Shown here piece after piece: positions 35,902 through 45,308 of a stretch of DNA of 64,000 nucleotides. The translations under genes were made by a program, and so were the position numbers. Positions within the stretch are counted from its first letter, which is position 1. Each line of letters starts with the position of its first letter. The notes under the pieces are model-generated. The model saw nothing but the letters and a program-made list of their open reading frames with translations, had not been told where the DNA came from and made no database searches. Where the stretch lies: positions 1 to 64,000 of the forward strand of contig JAETNP010000003.1 of the NCBI GenBank assembly GCA_021768185.1, written 5' to 3'. The stretch comes from Oscillospiraceae bacterium (GTDB lineage: Bacteria; Bacillota; Clostridia; Oscillospirales; Oscillospiraceae).

Positions 35902-37305
35902 TCAAGCTCCGCTGTTGCTTTCTGCGCTGGTACCGGTCTGCTCCACACGGATGTCTTTGCCGCCAAAAAGCTTTGCCGCAAGGGTGTCATGGGTGGAAAG
36001 CAGGAGCGTATTTCCGGTTCGTTTTTGCAGTTCATGAAGCGATTGCGCTATATGCAGCAGGTTGCCGTAATCCTGTCCGATGGTGGGTTCGTCGAGCAAA
36101 AACAGCTTTGCACCGGAGGCCGCTGCCGCCGCCACGCTGACCCGGCGTTTCTCCCCCATGCTCAGAGAATAGGGATGCCGGTCTTTCAAATGGGCAATCC
36201 CGAAAATATCCAGCAACTGGCCCAGAGATTTGCCATCCGCACCACGCAGCAGCAGCTCTTCGTCCACGGTTTTCATAAACAGCTGATGCACCGGATTCTG
36301 AAATACAAAGCCAACCTGCTTGCGAAGATGTCCATACAGAAACCGACTGCGGTAGTCTTTTCCCTCATAGGACAACGCCTCCGCGGAAAACTCCTTAAAT
36401 TTGGACAGGCCGCAAAGAAAGCGTAGCAAAGTGGTTTTTCCGCAGCCGTTTGGGCCCAGCAGAAGCCGGGTTTCATTCTCCTGCAATTCCATATCGAGAT
36501 CCTGAAGCACCGGATTTTTGCCTCTGCGGGCATTCAATCTCCGCACAGATAGCAGACCGCTCCCCGGATTACAGTTCCAATCCAGAGAAACATTCAGTAT
36601 TTCTGCCCGATTCTGACAGAAAATACGCATCTCATCTTCCCGATAATCGGACAGGTCGCCGTCTTCCAACCACAAAACCCGGTCTGCGATCTGACACACT
36701 TCCTCCAACCGGTGTTCCACGCATAAGACGGTCGTTCCCTGGGCACAGCACCCACGCAGCACAGACCGCAGCTTTTCCACACCGGCTCGATCCAGATTGG
36801 CAAAGGGCTCATCCAGCAGCAAGACATCGTGTCCGGTACACAGGCAGGAAGCAATCAAAAGACGCTGTTTCTGACCTCCCGACAGATGGAGTACTTCTTT
36901 CTGAGGTTGAATGTCAAATAGCTTCTCGTATTCCCTGCTGCGCTTTTCCATCTCCTCCGGGGAAAAGCCACGGTTTTCCATACCGAAAACCAGTTCATCC
37001 TCCGAAATCAGATTGACTACCTGTGCATCCACATTCTGCATCAGAAAGCCGCTGTAGGAAATCATGGAATCGTCCCGTTTTTGAAGGGTCACAAGATTTC
37101 CGTTGACCCGGATCTCTCCGGTGGCAGAAGAATCCTCTTCTTCGCCGATCAATCCCTGAATTGCCATAAGGATCGTGGACTTCCCGCATCCGCTGGGGCC
37201 GGACAGCACCGTAAAACTGCCCCGCTCCACGCAAAAAGACAAATCGGAAATGATCTGACGATTGCCCCGCTTGACACATAACCCTTTCACTTCAATGGCA
37301 TCCAT
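35902..37305 (-). CDS. ECF transporter ATPase, two ABC domains in one protein
   Basis: The protein has 467 residues. Domain 1 has Walker A GPSGCGKST (near residue 37), signature LSGGQKQR and Walker B LLLDEPFANLD. Domain 2 has Walker A GPNGCGKTT (near 280), signature LSMGEKRR and LFLLDEPTIGQD. This is a fused EcfA1-EcfA2 type energiser. The ATG at 37305 overlaps the T-subunit gene by 19 nt; a longer open frame upstream is only a shadow of other genes. It is the last gene of the chelatase-ECF operon. All catalytic motifs are present. Confidence 0.9.
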   Translation of the reverse strand: MDAIEVKGLCVKRGNRQIISDLSFCVERGSFTVLSGPSGCGKSTILMAIQGLIGEEEDSSATGEIRVNGNLVTLQKRDDSMISYSGFLMQNVDAQVVNLISEDELVFGMENRGFSPEEMEKRSREYEKLFDIQPQKEVLHLSGGQKQRLLIASCLCTGHDVLLLDEPFANLDRAGVEKLRSVLRGCCAQGTTVLCVEHRLEEVCQIADRVLWLEDGDLSDYREDEMRIFCQNRAEILNVSLDWNCNPGSGLLSVRRLNARRGKNPVLQDLDMELQENETRLLLGPNGCGKTTLLRFLCGLSKFKEFSAEALSYEGKDYRSRFLYGHLRKQVGFVFQNPVHQLFMKTVDEELLLRGADGKSLGQLLDIFGIAHLKDRHPYSLSMGEKRRVSVAAAAASGAKLFLLDEPTIGQDYGNLLHIAQSLHELQKRTGNTLLLSTHDTLAAKLFGGKDIRVEQTGTSAESNSGA

Positions 37306-37955
37306 AATATCACCACACAGGCAAGTCCCAGCAGCAGGAAACCCTGCGCATCCCGGAACCGAATTGGGTTTTCCCGGTAGTTGCTCCGTTTTTGACAGCC
37401 GAAATCCCGGGACATAACAGACAGGCTCAGCTGATCGGACAGGGTCAGCAGCCGATAGGAAAATGGAATCAGGATACAGCGGTATCCCTTTTTGATTAGA
37501 CCGATGCGCTTTCTGTCGATCATAGAGCCTGCCTGACAGATGGAAGCCAATTCCTCCCGCAGAACATCCACAAACCGATACATCACCAGAAACGCAAGCT
37601 GCAGTTGATCCGGCAGCCTGCAGCTTTGCAGCCCCCGCAGCAGTTCCGACGGCGAAGTCTGGAACATGTAGAAAGAAGAGAGGAGTAGCACCGAAAAGTG
37701 CAGACCGCTGCAAGCAGAGCCAGACAAATCTTTGGATAATCCATAGGAAATACCAGTCATCACACCGCCCACCGCAAAGGGGATGAGAAATGACCGCCAG
37801 ATTCCCGGGCGGTAATCTGCAAGCTGCAGTGCCATCAAAATCCCGCAAACGCCCAGAATCCGAAAGGGATTCCAGCAGGGAAAGGTCAGTGCTGTGGTCA
37901 GAACGCAAAGCCCCATCTTGAGAACGGGGTGCATCCGATAAATGCGCTTACCCAT
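37287..37955 (-). CDS. ECF transporter T component (EcfT-like)
   Basis: The protein has 222 residues. Five or so hydrophobic helices precede a cytoplasmic part with QAGSMIDRKRIGLIKKGYRC, close to the arginine-containing coupling helices of EcfT/CbiQ. The start MGKRIYRMHPVLKMGL overlaps the end of the S-component gene. EcfT links the S component to the ATPases. Its place between S and A genes makes the transporter complete within one operon. Confidence 0.85.
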   Translation of the reverse strand: MGKRIYRMHPVLKMGLCVLTTALTFPCWNPFRILGVCGILMALQLADYRPGIWRSFLIPFAVGGVMTGISYGLSKDLSGSACSGLHFSVLLLSSFYMFQTSPSELLRGLQSCRLPDQLQLAFLVMYRFVDVLREELASICQAGSMIDRKRIGLIKKGYRCILIPFSYRLLTLSDQLSLSVMSRDFGCQKRSNYRENPIRFRDAQGFLLLGLACVVILWMPLK

Positions 37956-38502
37956 GATTGCGCAGGGATTTGAATTCTTTGAAGATCCGGGTTGCCAGGA
38001 AGGATCCAATTCCACCCAGAATGCCGGAGCCGAAGAAGCCCACCGCAACCCGCCACCCTTCGGACATGTACTGGGCAAAGGATGTCCATGCATTATTATC
38101 AATAAACCAGATACCCAGGCTTTCCGCAATCACCATCATGGATGCCATCAGTACCACACCCAGGCCGGTAGTCGTAACGGTGGTCAGCTTCTTTCCTGTG
38201 AGCAGGAAGTAAATGTCGGTGCACAAACCGGCAGCTACGGTAAAACAGGGAATGACCCAGGAGAAAAAGAACATGGGCAGAGAGCAAACCAGCGTCACAA
38301 TGGTGCCCACGCCGAACTTTGGAACCTTGGCATAGGCAAGGGCAATGATCAAACCGAAGAACAGGCCGCAGGACAGGCAGCGGATTCCGGGGAATGCAAC
38401 GCCCAGTACAACAGGCACGGTAATGCAGCTGACAAGGAGCATTGCTGCTGCCATGATTGCCATAGATATGATCTGTTTGTTGGTAAAATACTTTTCTTTC
38501 AT
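37948..38502 (-). CDS. ECF transporter S component linked to a metal chelatase
   Basis: The protein has 184 residues and six predicted helices, the usual size for an MptE/EcfS-like substrate-binding subunit. AAGGAGAA precedes the ATG, which overlaps the CobN-like stop codon (ATGA). The substrate cannot be read from sequence. The neighbours (chelatase genes upstream, EcfT and EcfA downstream) point to a tetrapyrrole, its precursor, or a metal-bound form. It differs clearly from the riboswitch-controlled S component at 33031. Confidence 0.8.
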   Translation of the reverse strand: MKEKYFTNKQIISMAIMAAAMLLVSCITVPVVLGVAFPGIRCLSCGLFFGLIIALAYAKVPKFGVGTIVTLVCSLPMFFFSWVIPCFTVAAGLCTDIYFLLTGKKLTTVTTTGLGVVLMASMMVIAESLGIWFIDNNAWTSFAQYMSEGWRVAVGFFGSGILGGIGSFLATRIFKEFKSLRNHG

Positions 38503-41500
38503 AATGATTCTCCTTCTAAATCTTCTTCATAATTCATCAGCAGTTCCATGAGCTGCTGTGCTTCTTCCTCCGTAGGCGTCCAGTAGTTTCGTTTTTCCGC
38601 TTCAAACAGCCTCCGGGTGATCTCCTGGGCAGCAAACCGGTTGTTTTCCTCCAACCGCCTGCGCATCTGCTCATCAAAGATCAGCGTTTGCGCAGTTTCC
38701 TCCCACACCCGCTGATCGACTGCACCGGTGGTGGCAGACAGACCCACAAGGTACTGCACCCGGTCTGCGATCTTCTGTGCACCGTGGTATTCATGCTCCA
38801 GCATGGCATCGATCCATTTGGGATTCAGCGTTCTGGTGACCGCACCCCTGGAAATCGCATGATGCGCCTGCTCCGTGCGAATGGCTTCCGTTGCCGTATT
38901 GGTGGTAAGAAGCTGAGGTTTTTCACCACGGATATTCTCCACTGCCTTGGCAAATCCCCCAAAGAACTCATAGTAATGGTCCAGATCGGTGATGTCGTAC
39001 TCGTAGGTATCCTGTACCTGGCTGATCATCTCCACCTTGGACAGAAGCATTTCGTTGACCTTGGGGCATTTTATGCCGCGAACCATTCTGCCATAGGCAC
39101 AGCTCATGTCGTTTGCGTAGGCACTTCCCAGTTCCGATTCCTCCGTCCACCGGCCGGTTTCCACCATAGTGGTAAGGCTTGTGCCATAGCTGCTCTCCGG
39201 CGGGCCAAAAATACGGAGGGTAGAAAGCATTTTTGCTTCGGCTTCCTCCATACCTTCAGAAAGAAGCCTTTTCTCAATGGCTTCGCTCTTTTCCCGAACC
39301 GCGTTTCCTTCCTCCGGAAGGGAACTGACCATCCGTACAGCATCGTCGATCATATCCACCAGATTGGGGAACAAATCCCGGAAGAATCCGCAGATCTCAA
39401 TCATGGTGTCGATTCTGGGATGCTCCATTTCGCTGGCGGGAACGATCTCCACGCTGGGGAACCAGGAACCCGGTTCGGATTTCACCCGGACACCCAGATA
39501 CTCAAAAATCTGTCCCACGGTTTCTCCGCAGGTCTTTGCGGTTTCAAAGCCCCAGAGCACCACTCCCACGGATTTTGGATATTGGCCTGTGGCTTCCACC
39601 TGAAGGCGCAGGGTGTTGCGGGCGATGATTTTACCCCGTTCGATGGCAGAAACAGAGGGCAAGGTCAAAGGATTAAACTGATAGAGGTTCCTGCCGCTGG
39701 GATAGACTTCCGGATTTCGCAGAGAATCCGCAGAAAGACCGGCGTCGGCATAACCGCCATTCAGAGCATTCATCAGTCCGGTCAGCTCGTGATCCCCGGT
39801 GGTATTCTCCAAAATGGTTTTTGCCAGAGAAAATTGCGGAGCATAGGCTTCTTCCGCAGTTCCGGTTTCCACCCAGCTTTCCACGAGTTTCTTTGCCCGC
39901 TCATCCATTTGGCGCAGAAGCAGGCTTTCTTCCTTCAACAGCCCGCCATAGTCAAGCCCATTCTCTTCCGCAAGAACCCGGTTCAGTGCCTTCGTTTCTC
40001 CACGGTCATATCGCAAGGCGGCTGTAATCAAATTCACCTGTTCTTTCCGGGACATCGGGACTCCAAAGGTATGCAGGCCTACCGGAATCAGGCTGCGGGT
40101 CATGGCGGTAAGCCTTGCTTCAATGGCATTCAGGTCGCCGCCGCAGTCATCCCAGCCCTGTTCCTGGGCCTTTTGCCGGATCTTCTGCTCTATGGTCTGC
40201 TTTCGCTGGGGCTGGAGGAGCGATGCATCCGCCAGCTCCGAGAACAGATCGGCAATGGCCAGATACTCCCCGTAAAGTCCCGCGCTGTCTGCGGCGGGAG
40301 TCCCATAGCTGACCAGCGTCGCGCTTGAGCGGCGCTTGGCGATCATCGCTTCGGAAGGGTTGCCCGTCTGATAGAGATAGAAATGGGGAAGGTTCCCCAG
40401 CAGGATATCCATATCGTCCCCGGCAGCAATTGCCTGTTCTTTCCCACGCAGGAATTCCAGTGTGCCATGGGTACCTACATGGACAATGGCATCCTGGGTA
40501 AGCTGCATCCACTTATAAAAAGCCACATACTGGTGATGGGGCGGAATGGATTTGTCATGGTAATTCTTAGTTTCATCTTCATGCAAGCCCCGGCTGGGCT
40601 GCAATGCAACGGTCACATTGCCAAAGCGCAACATCGGCAGGTAGATATGATCCCCGCTTGCGTTGACCGTTCCTGGGAAGGCACCCCAGTATTGCTCCAC
40701 ATCGGCGCGAAGCCGGGAATCTCCTTCCATCAGGCGCTTAAACTCTGTCCTTCCGATCATGACCCCCTGCTGATTCTTCCAGTTGGGGGAATTGACAACA
40801 CCGCTTTCCAAAAAGGCTCCTGAGAGGTTTTCCGGGATTTCCCCAACACAATAGCCATCTTCTGCCATTCGCAGGAGGATTTTGCGCACACTTTCAAAGG
40901 TGTCGAGATACGCGGCATTTCCAAGGTTGTGTTCCCCCGGCGGATAATTATAAAGGATGAGAGCTACCCGCTTATCCCTGTTATCCTTCCTGCGTAAGGA
41001 CAGCATCCCCTTGATCCGCGCTGCATACCGCTCCACTCTGTCAGGTATGGCAACGATTGGAGAATAGGGTTTCTCCGGGTCTTCGTCTTTCGCGCACAGG
41101 ATGGTAGGCTCAACACAGCCGTCACACTCCGGCAAAGTAACATTGGCGAGAAACTCCACCGGGGATACGCCCTGTTTTCCGTCCTTCCATTCCTGCAAAG
41201 GCTGCGTGAAAGCAGTAATGGGGTGGAAAACTGGCACATTGATTTCCCGGAACAGGTCAAAGGTCTTGTCCTCTGTCCCACCGATGGGGCCGCCATTAAA
41301 GCGAAACCAGACCAGGCTTACCAAAATATCTCCAAAAAATGTTCCGTCAGGGAACAGCAAGCTCCGCACAGCCGCAACATTTTTCATGCCGTCGCAGCTG
41401 ATGGGTACCACATTCACATCCGGCTCCAGCGCCTCCACCAGGGCTTTTGTGGGTACTAGGCAATTTTCCAGATGCATTCCGTCATAGCTGATCAGTACCG

Positions 41501-42206
41501 CCGTTGGCTTGGCCGCATCATAGCCGTAATCGGACAAGTATTCCTTGAGGTCCGTGTATAGCTTCCGCATTTTGGGATGGCGAATGGCGGGGGAAGGCTC
41601 CCGCAGCGGAGGCAGGGGCTTTGGCAAACCACGAAGATGGCAATAGTTTTTTCCGAGAAACACCAGCAGGCGCTTTACATTTTCCTTGCCGTTGATACCC
41701 CAGTATCGGGTGACCTCAAACCATGCCCCCACATCCTTGTATACAAAGCCGGGCATCTGCTGCTTCAGCATGGCATCGATGTCGTCAAAATTGGTCTCTC
41801 CGGTGATATTTGCAAAGGCATTTGTGCCACTTGCACTGATTTTTTGGAACATGGGACCGTGAAAGAACTTGTCCGCGTCAAATATTCCCATACGGGTCAG
41901 CCCCATCAGTTCAAAGCTGCCTCCCAGCAGGGACGCAACTGTGGCCGTTCCCCTCCGGGTTGCTTCCAGAATCACCTGGATCAGCGGGTTCGTACCGCGA
42001 ATATCCACCAGCACAAGATCCGCCTGCTCCATGCGGCGAACCTGCGCATCTCTGGTTCCGGGAGCAGCAATGACAGAAAGCGGAATGATATGTACCTGAA
42101 ATCTATTCTGATACTCCTGATTCAGCTCCTGGGCCGCCTGGGCAACCACGCTTCCCAAATTGGAGGAATCAATGAAGCATACGGAAATCTGTTTCTTTCC
42201 AAACAC
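38499..42206 (-). CDS. CobN/BchH-like large subunit of a metal chelatase
   Basis: The protein has about 1,235 residues, the usual length for CobN or BchH. Diagnostic segments are IVHVGTHGTLEFLRGKE (near residue 560), LYNYPPGEHNLGNAAYLD and SSYGTSLTTMVETGRWTEES near residue 1,010. It should bind the tetrapyrrole and catalyse insertion of Co, Mg or Ni with the help of ChlI/ChlD-type ATPase subunits, both encoded just upstream. GTG at 42206 is chosen because GAGGTGAGAACC precedes it; another GTG lies three codons earlier. Late, CobN-type cobalt insertion is normally aerobic, so its substrate in an anaerobe is an open question. Confidence 0.88.
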   Translation of the reverse strand: MFGKKQISVCFIDSSNLGSVVAQAAQELNQEYQNRFQVHIIPLSVIAAPGTRDAQVRRMEQADLVLVDIRGTNPLIQVILEATRRGTATVASLLGGSFELMGLTRMGIFDADKFFHGPMFQKISASGTNAFANITGETNFDDIDAMLKQQMPGFVYKDVGAWFEVTRYWGINGKENVKRLLVFLGKNYCHLRGLPKPLPPLREPSPAIRHPKMRKLYTDLKEYLSDYGYDAAKPTAVLISYDGMHLENCLVPTKALVEALEPDVNVVPISCDGMKNVAAVRSLLFPDGTFFGDILVSLVWFRFNGGPIGGTEDKTFDLFREINVPVFHPITAFTQPLQEWKDGKQGVSPVEFLANVTLPECDGCVEPTILCAKDEDPEKPYSPIVAIPDRVERYAARIKGMLSLRRKDNRDKRVALILYNYPPGEHNLGNAAYLDTFESVRKILLRMAEDGYCVGEIPENLSGAFLESGVVNSPNWKNQQGVMIGRTEFKRLMEGDSRLRADVEQYWGAFPGTVNASGDHIYLPMLRFGNVTVALQPSRGLHEDETKNYHDKSIPPHHQYVAFYKWMQLTQDAIVHVGTHGTLEFLRGKEQAIAAGDDMDILLGNLPHFYLYQTGNPSEAMIAKRRSSATLVSYGTPAADSAGLYGEYLAIADLFSELADASLLQPQRKQTIEQKIRQKAQEQGWDDCGGDLNAIEARLTAMTRSLIPVGLHTFGVPMSRKEQVNLITAALRYDRGETKALNRVLAEENGLDYGGLLKEESLLLRQMDERAKKLVESWVETGTAEEAYAPQFSLAKTILENTTGDHELTGLMNALNGGYADAGLSADSLRNPEVYPSGRNLYQFNPLTLPSVSAIERGKIIARNTLRLQVEATGQYPKSVGVVLWGFETAKTCGETVGQIFEYLGVRVKSEPGSWFPSVEIVPASEMEHPRIDTMIEICGFFRDLFPNLVDMIDDAVRMVSSLPEEGNAVREKSEAIEKRLLSEGMEEAEAKMLSTLRIFGPPESSYGTSLTTMVETGRWTEESELGSAYANDMSCAYGRMVRGIKCPKVNEMLLSKVEMISQVQDTYEYDITDLDHYYEFFGGFAKAVENIRGEKPQLLTTNTATEAIRTEQAHHAISRGAVTRTLNPKWIDAMLEHEYHGAQKIADRVQYLVGLSATTGAVDQRVWEETAQTLIFDEQMRRRLEENNRFAAQEITRRLFEAEKRNYWTPTEEEAQQLMELLMNYEEDLEGESL

Positions 42207-42216
42207 GGTTCTCACC

Positions 42217-43026
42217 TCAAATTCTGAATACAGTGTTCAATGTTTCCCGCATGGCATCTTCCCGAATATCGTCGATGGGCATATATACCGCCCCAAGACG
42301 ATCTGCCAGTTTCCTTGCCGTACCCATGGAGAAGATGCTGCTCTTTTCCGCGTCCACAAGGAGAATCTTTGCCCCGTGCCGGCGCGCGTTTTCTCCAAAG
42401 CGTTCAATCTCTGCTTCAGGGTTTTCCATTCCCTTTCGGGAGTATTTTCCGTCAGATACCAAAACGAACAAGGTGGGCATTTGGCCTGAGTGCTCCATGA
42501 GCTGCTGACCTTTGGCAAGGGCATCCAGCAAAGGCGTCTTTCCACCGGTTTGAAGGGACTTGAGCCGTTCATAGGCCAGCTCCTGTGAGGTCGTTGGAGG
42601 CAGCACAATCTTCGCTTCTTCTCCACCGAAGGCAATCAAAGAAACGGTATCACGGCATACATAGGCATCTTCCAGAAGAGAAAATACACAGCCCTTGGCG
42701 ACTTCAATTTTTCTCTTTGCCAGCATGGAACCGCTGGAATCCACCAAAAAGACAATGTTCGTTCCAACCCTGTGGGAAAGGACCTGCCAGCGGATATTTT
42801 CCGGAGAAATGCCGTTTTCCGTTCCTTCCCCGGAAGAAGCCTGGGCCGTCACACTTTGCAGGATATGGGGTTTTCCGCTCTAATTCTGCCGGGATGCGCC
42901 TACACACCTGCCCCGGCTCTGGTTTTCTTCCGTACGGATTCGTTTGCCGGAGGTGCTGCGGGATTTCTTTATGGATTCAACTGCCAGTTTGCGTGCATCA
43001 AACTCCGCAATTGGGGCTTCCATCAT
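42217..43026 (-). pseudogene. ChlD/BchD-like chelatase subunit (VWA domain) with in-frame TAG
   Basis: The ATG at 43026 overlaps the ChlI stop. The first 48 residues (LAVESIKKSRSTSGKRIRTE, then SRGRCVGASRQN) are the basic linker of BchD, which normally continues to a VWA domain. The frame then meets TAG at 42880-42882. In the same frame, after the stop, come HILQSVTAQASSGEG and a complete VWA domain with the MIDAS motif VFLVDSSGSM. Without the stop the protein would have 269 residues, a short ChlD lacking the AAA part. A GTG at 42852 could restart translation, but no ribosome binding site is seen. Nonsense mutation or sequence error is likely. Confidence 0.8.
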
Positions 43027-43994
43027 CGGCAGGCCGCCTCGTTGGTCTGCCTCTTCGTTTTTCCCTCCTGCAGCTCCTGCTCCGGCTGCTGCCCGGCAGC
43101 CTTTCGGAGCATATCCTCTGTCAGATGCTTGTCCTCAAAGGGGCGGCGCTTCAGCCGGTGAGGGAGCGCGAATCTCGCCGCTTCCAGCACATCCTCCTGT
43201 GTGATTTCGGCTCTGCCCTCCAGTGCGGCCACAGCACATGCCGTTTTCATAATGGTAATATCAGCCCGGTAGCCGGAAATGCCCAGATTGGCACACAAAA
43301 GCGCAGTATACTCCACGATTTCATCCGTCAGTTCAATCCGTCCGGAAAGCTCCCTGGCTGTTTTCAGGGACTGGGCAAGGTCTTCGGTTTCCTCCTGGTA
43401 GCTTTTCAGGAAGCGCTCCGGATCACGCTCAAAAGCCATTCTGCGGCGGATCACCTCTGCCCGCTCCTGGGCAGTCAGGGAACTGGTAATGCCCACACTG
43501 AGACCAAAGCGATCCAGAAGTTGGGGACGAAGTGTCCCTTCCTCCGGATTCATGGTTCCCACAAGGGCGAATCTGGCACTGTGGGTCACGGAAACGCCGT
43601 CCCGTTCCACATGGTTTACGCCTGTGGCTGCCGAATCCAGCAGGACATCCACAAGGTGATCGTCCAAAAGATTTATCTCATCCACATAGAGAATGCCGCC
43701 GTCTGCTTCCTGCAAAAGTCCCGGTTCAAACTGCTTTTCTCCATTTTTCATCACTTTGCTGATGTTGATGGTACCAACTACCCGGTCTTCGCTGGCGCTG
43801 ACCGGCAGTTCCACAATCCTGCCATGGTCCAGCAGTTCTGCCAATCCCCGGACGGCCGTGGTCTTTGCGGTGCCTTTTTCGCCCTGAATCAACACGCCGC
43901 CTATGGATGGCTCAACCACATTCAGCATCAGAGCTTTTTTCATATCCTCCTGCCCAACCAATGCGGCAAAGGGATAGATATATCGTTTTTCCAT
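43023..43994 (-). CDS. ChlI/BchI-like AAA+ ATPase subunit of a metal chelatase
   Basis: The protein has 323 residues. Walker A is [15 protein letters not shown] (near residue 37), Walker B is [14 protein letters not shown] (near 110), and [21 protein letters not shown] is the typical sensor region. It is an AAA+ motor that, with the ChlD-type subunit, drives metal insertion by the CobN-like protein. AGGGAG precedes the ATG. It is the first gene of the six-gene chelatase-ECF operon and lies behind a promoter of the shared type described below. Confidence 0.9.
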   Translation of the reverse strand: MEKRYIYPFAALVGQEDMKKALMLNVVEPSIGGVLIQGEKGTAKTTAVRGLAELLDHGRIVELPVSASEDRVVGTINISKVMKNGEKQFEPGLLQEADGGILYVDEINLLDDHLVDVLLDSAATGVNHVERDGVSVTHSARFALVGTMNPEEGTLRPQLLDRFGLSVGITSSLTAQERAEVIRRRMAFERDPERFLKSYQEETEDLAQSLKTARELSGRIELTDEIVEYTALLCANLGISGYRADITIMKTACAVAALEGRAEITQEDVLEAARFALPHRLKRRPFEDKHLTEDMLRKAAGQQPEQELQEGKTKRQTNEAACR

Positions 43995-44023
43995 AATACA
44001 ACTCCCTTTTTCTGTGTCAGATG

Positions 44024-44068
44024 ATTATAGCATTTTTGAAAATCTGCCGCAAGCCCCCCCGAGGGATG
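44024..44068 (-). promoter_or_regulatory. Shared-motif promoter of the chelatase-ECF operon
   Basis: On the minus strand the 16-nt block CATCCCTCGGGGGGGC (44053-44068) abuts the -35 TTGCGG (44047-44052). A 17-nt spacer and a perfect -10 (TATAAT, 44024-44029) follow. It mirrors the next promoter, so the two form a divergent pair with inverted blocks about 36 nt apart. Confidence 0.8.
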
Positions 44069-44104
44069 TTTTTCTGACATTTCATGTAATTTAGAGGAAA
44101 GAAA

Positions 44105-44148
44105 GGCCCCCCCGGGGGACTTGCGGCAGAACGATCCGACGCTATAAT
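44105..44148 (+). promoter_or_regulatory. Shared-motif promoter of the truncated lipoprotein/ABC unit
   Basis: The block GGCCCCCCCGGGGGAC (44105-44120) abuts -35 TTGCGG (44121-44126); a 16-nt spacer precedes -10 TATAAT (44143-44148). This is the least exact copy of the block. The TTGCGGCAGA that follows is identical to that of the divergent chelatase promoter. Confidence 0.75.
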
Positions 44149-44182
44149 GTAACTGATTAAATAAAGAAAGTGAGGAAACACA

Positions 44183-44405
44183 ATGAAGAAAACGCTATCT
44201 ATTTTGCTGGTTCTGGTTATGGTGCTGACCATGTTTGCAGGCTGTGGAAACAACGGGCAGACCACACCCACCGGCACTGCAACCGAACCAACTGCTAATG
44301 TAGTTGACTACGCAAACGCCACCGTAATTCTCTATTCCGGCAACGTCCGGGGCAATGTGGAGGTTTACTCCCAGATCGCAGCTGCCAAAGCACTTTATTC
44401 TGCCC
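44183..44405 (+). pseudogene. Truncated lipoprotein, 5'-nucleotidase-like N-terminus
   Basis: The signal peptide ends in the lipobox FAGC near residue 20. Then ATVILYSGNVRGNVEVYSQI and AAAKALY follow, which match the first strand of 5'-nucleotidase/metallophosphatase proteins (normally YTNDVHGN-like with metal ligands). At about 44395-44405 homology stops and ABC permease sequence begins in another frame. The frame then runs out at 44479. It is the 5' stump of a gene lost by deletion. Confidence 0.7.
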
Positions 44406-45308
44406 CGGCTCCTTCCGGGGGACCCCATTGCCTATCTCACCGGATTTGCGGAGGAGGACATGACGCCCGCACAGTATGAGACCTACCGCGCCGCGCTGCA
44501 CCTGGACGAAAGTACCGGTATGCAGTTTTTGTACTATCTCCGCTCCCTGCTGGACGGCACCCTGGGATACTCCTTCAAAAAGGACGCGGTGGTATCCTCC
44601 CTGATTTGGGAGCGGCTGGGTTATACGCTGCAGATCACTCTGCCAGCCGTGGCGCTCTCCACCCTCGCCGGTCTGGCCTGGGGCCTGCGCTGCGGTTATC
44701 GGAGCGGCGTGCCTGTGGACATGGCATCCACCGTCGCGCTGATCATCCTCAACGCCGTTCCCACCTTTCTGATCGGACTGCTGCTGATGATTTTCTTCTG
44801 CTTTCAGCACCGGTGGTTTCCCTACACGGGACTCAGTTCTCCGGAAGCCACGGCGGGGAGCGCCTGGCTGGCGGACCGCATGCGCCATCTCGTCCTTCCC
44901 GTGCTGACCCTCACCCTGGCCTCGCTGCCATCCCGGTATCTGCTGATGCGGAACACAGCGAAGAAGATCGCGGAGGAGAAGTATGTGCTGTACGCCCGGC
45001 AGAGGGGACTGCCGGATCGAACCATCCGCTTCAGCTGTCTGCTGAAAAACATCGCCCCCCAGTTTGTCACCATGACGGGCATGAGCGTGGGCAGCTGCAT
45101 CGGCGGGTCGCTGGTGGTGGAAAATCTGTTTTCCATCAAGGGAATGGGAAAACTGCTGACGGAGGCGGTCAATACGCTGGACTATCCGCTGATGCAGGGG
45201 ATCCTCTTTGTTACGGCACTGATCATGGCGCTCTCTATTGTGGTGACGGATGTGATCTGCGTGTTGATCGACCCAAAGGTCAGATGGGGGGAATACATTG
45301 AGAAGTAG
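44406..45308 (+). pseudogene. DppB/OppB-type permease lacking its first helix
   Basis: The frame contains LPRLLPGDPIAYLTGFAEED, which in intact permeases follows the first membrane helix, but that helix is missing. The rest (about 300 residues) is intact, with several helices and the coupling loop containing EEKYVLYARQRGLPDRTI. An in-frame ATG at 44355 lies in the lipoprotein remnant, without a ribosome binding site. This is the right side of a deletion junction. A related, complete permease is at 51137-52078. Without the first helix, transport is unlikely. Confidence 0.75.

Noticed and set aside
33857-42882. Genome-wide stop-codon reassignment, suggested by an in-frame TGA and an in-frame TAG
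   Set aside because: The two stops differ, and many intact genes in the window end in TGA or TAG at the expected length.
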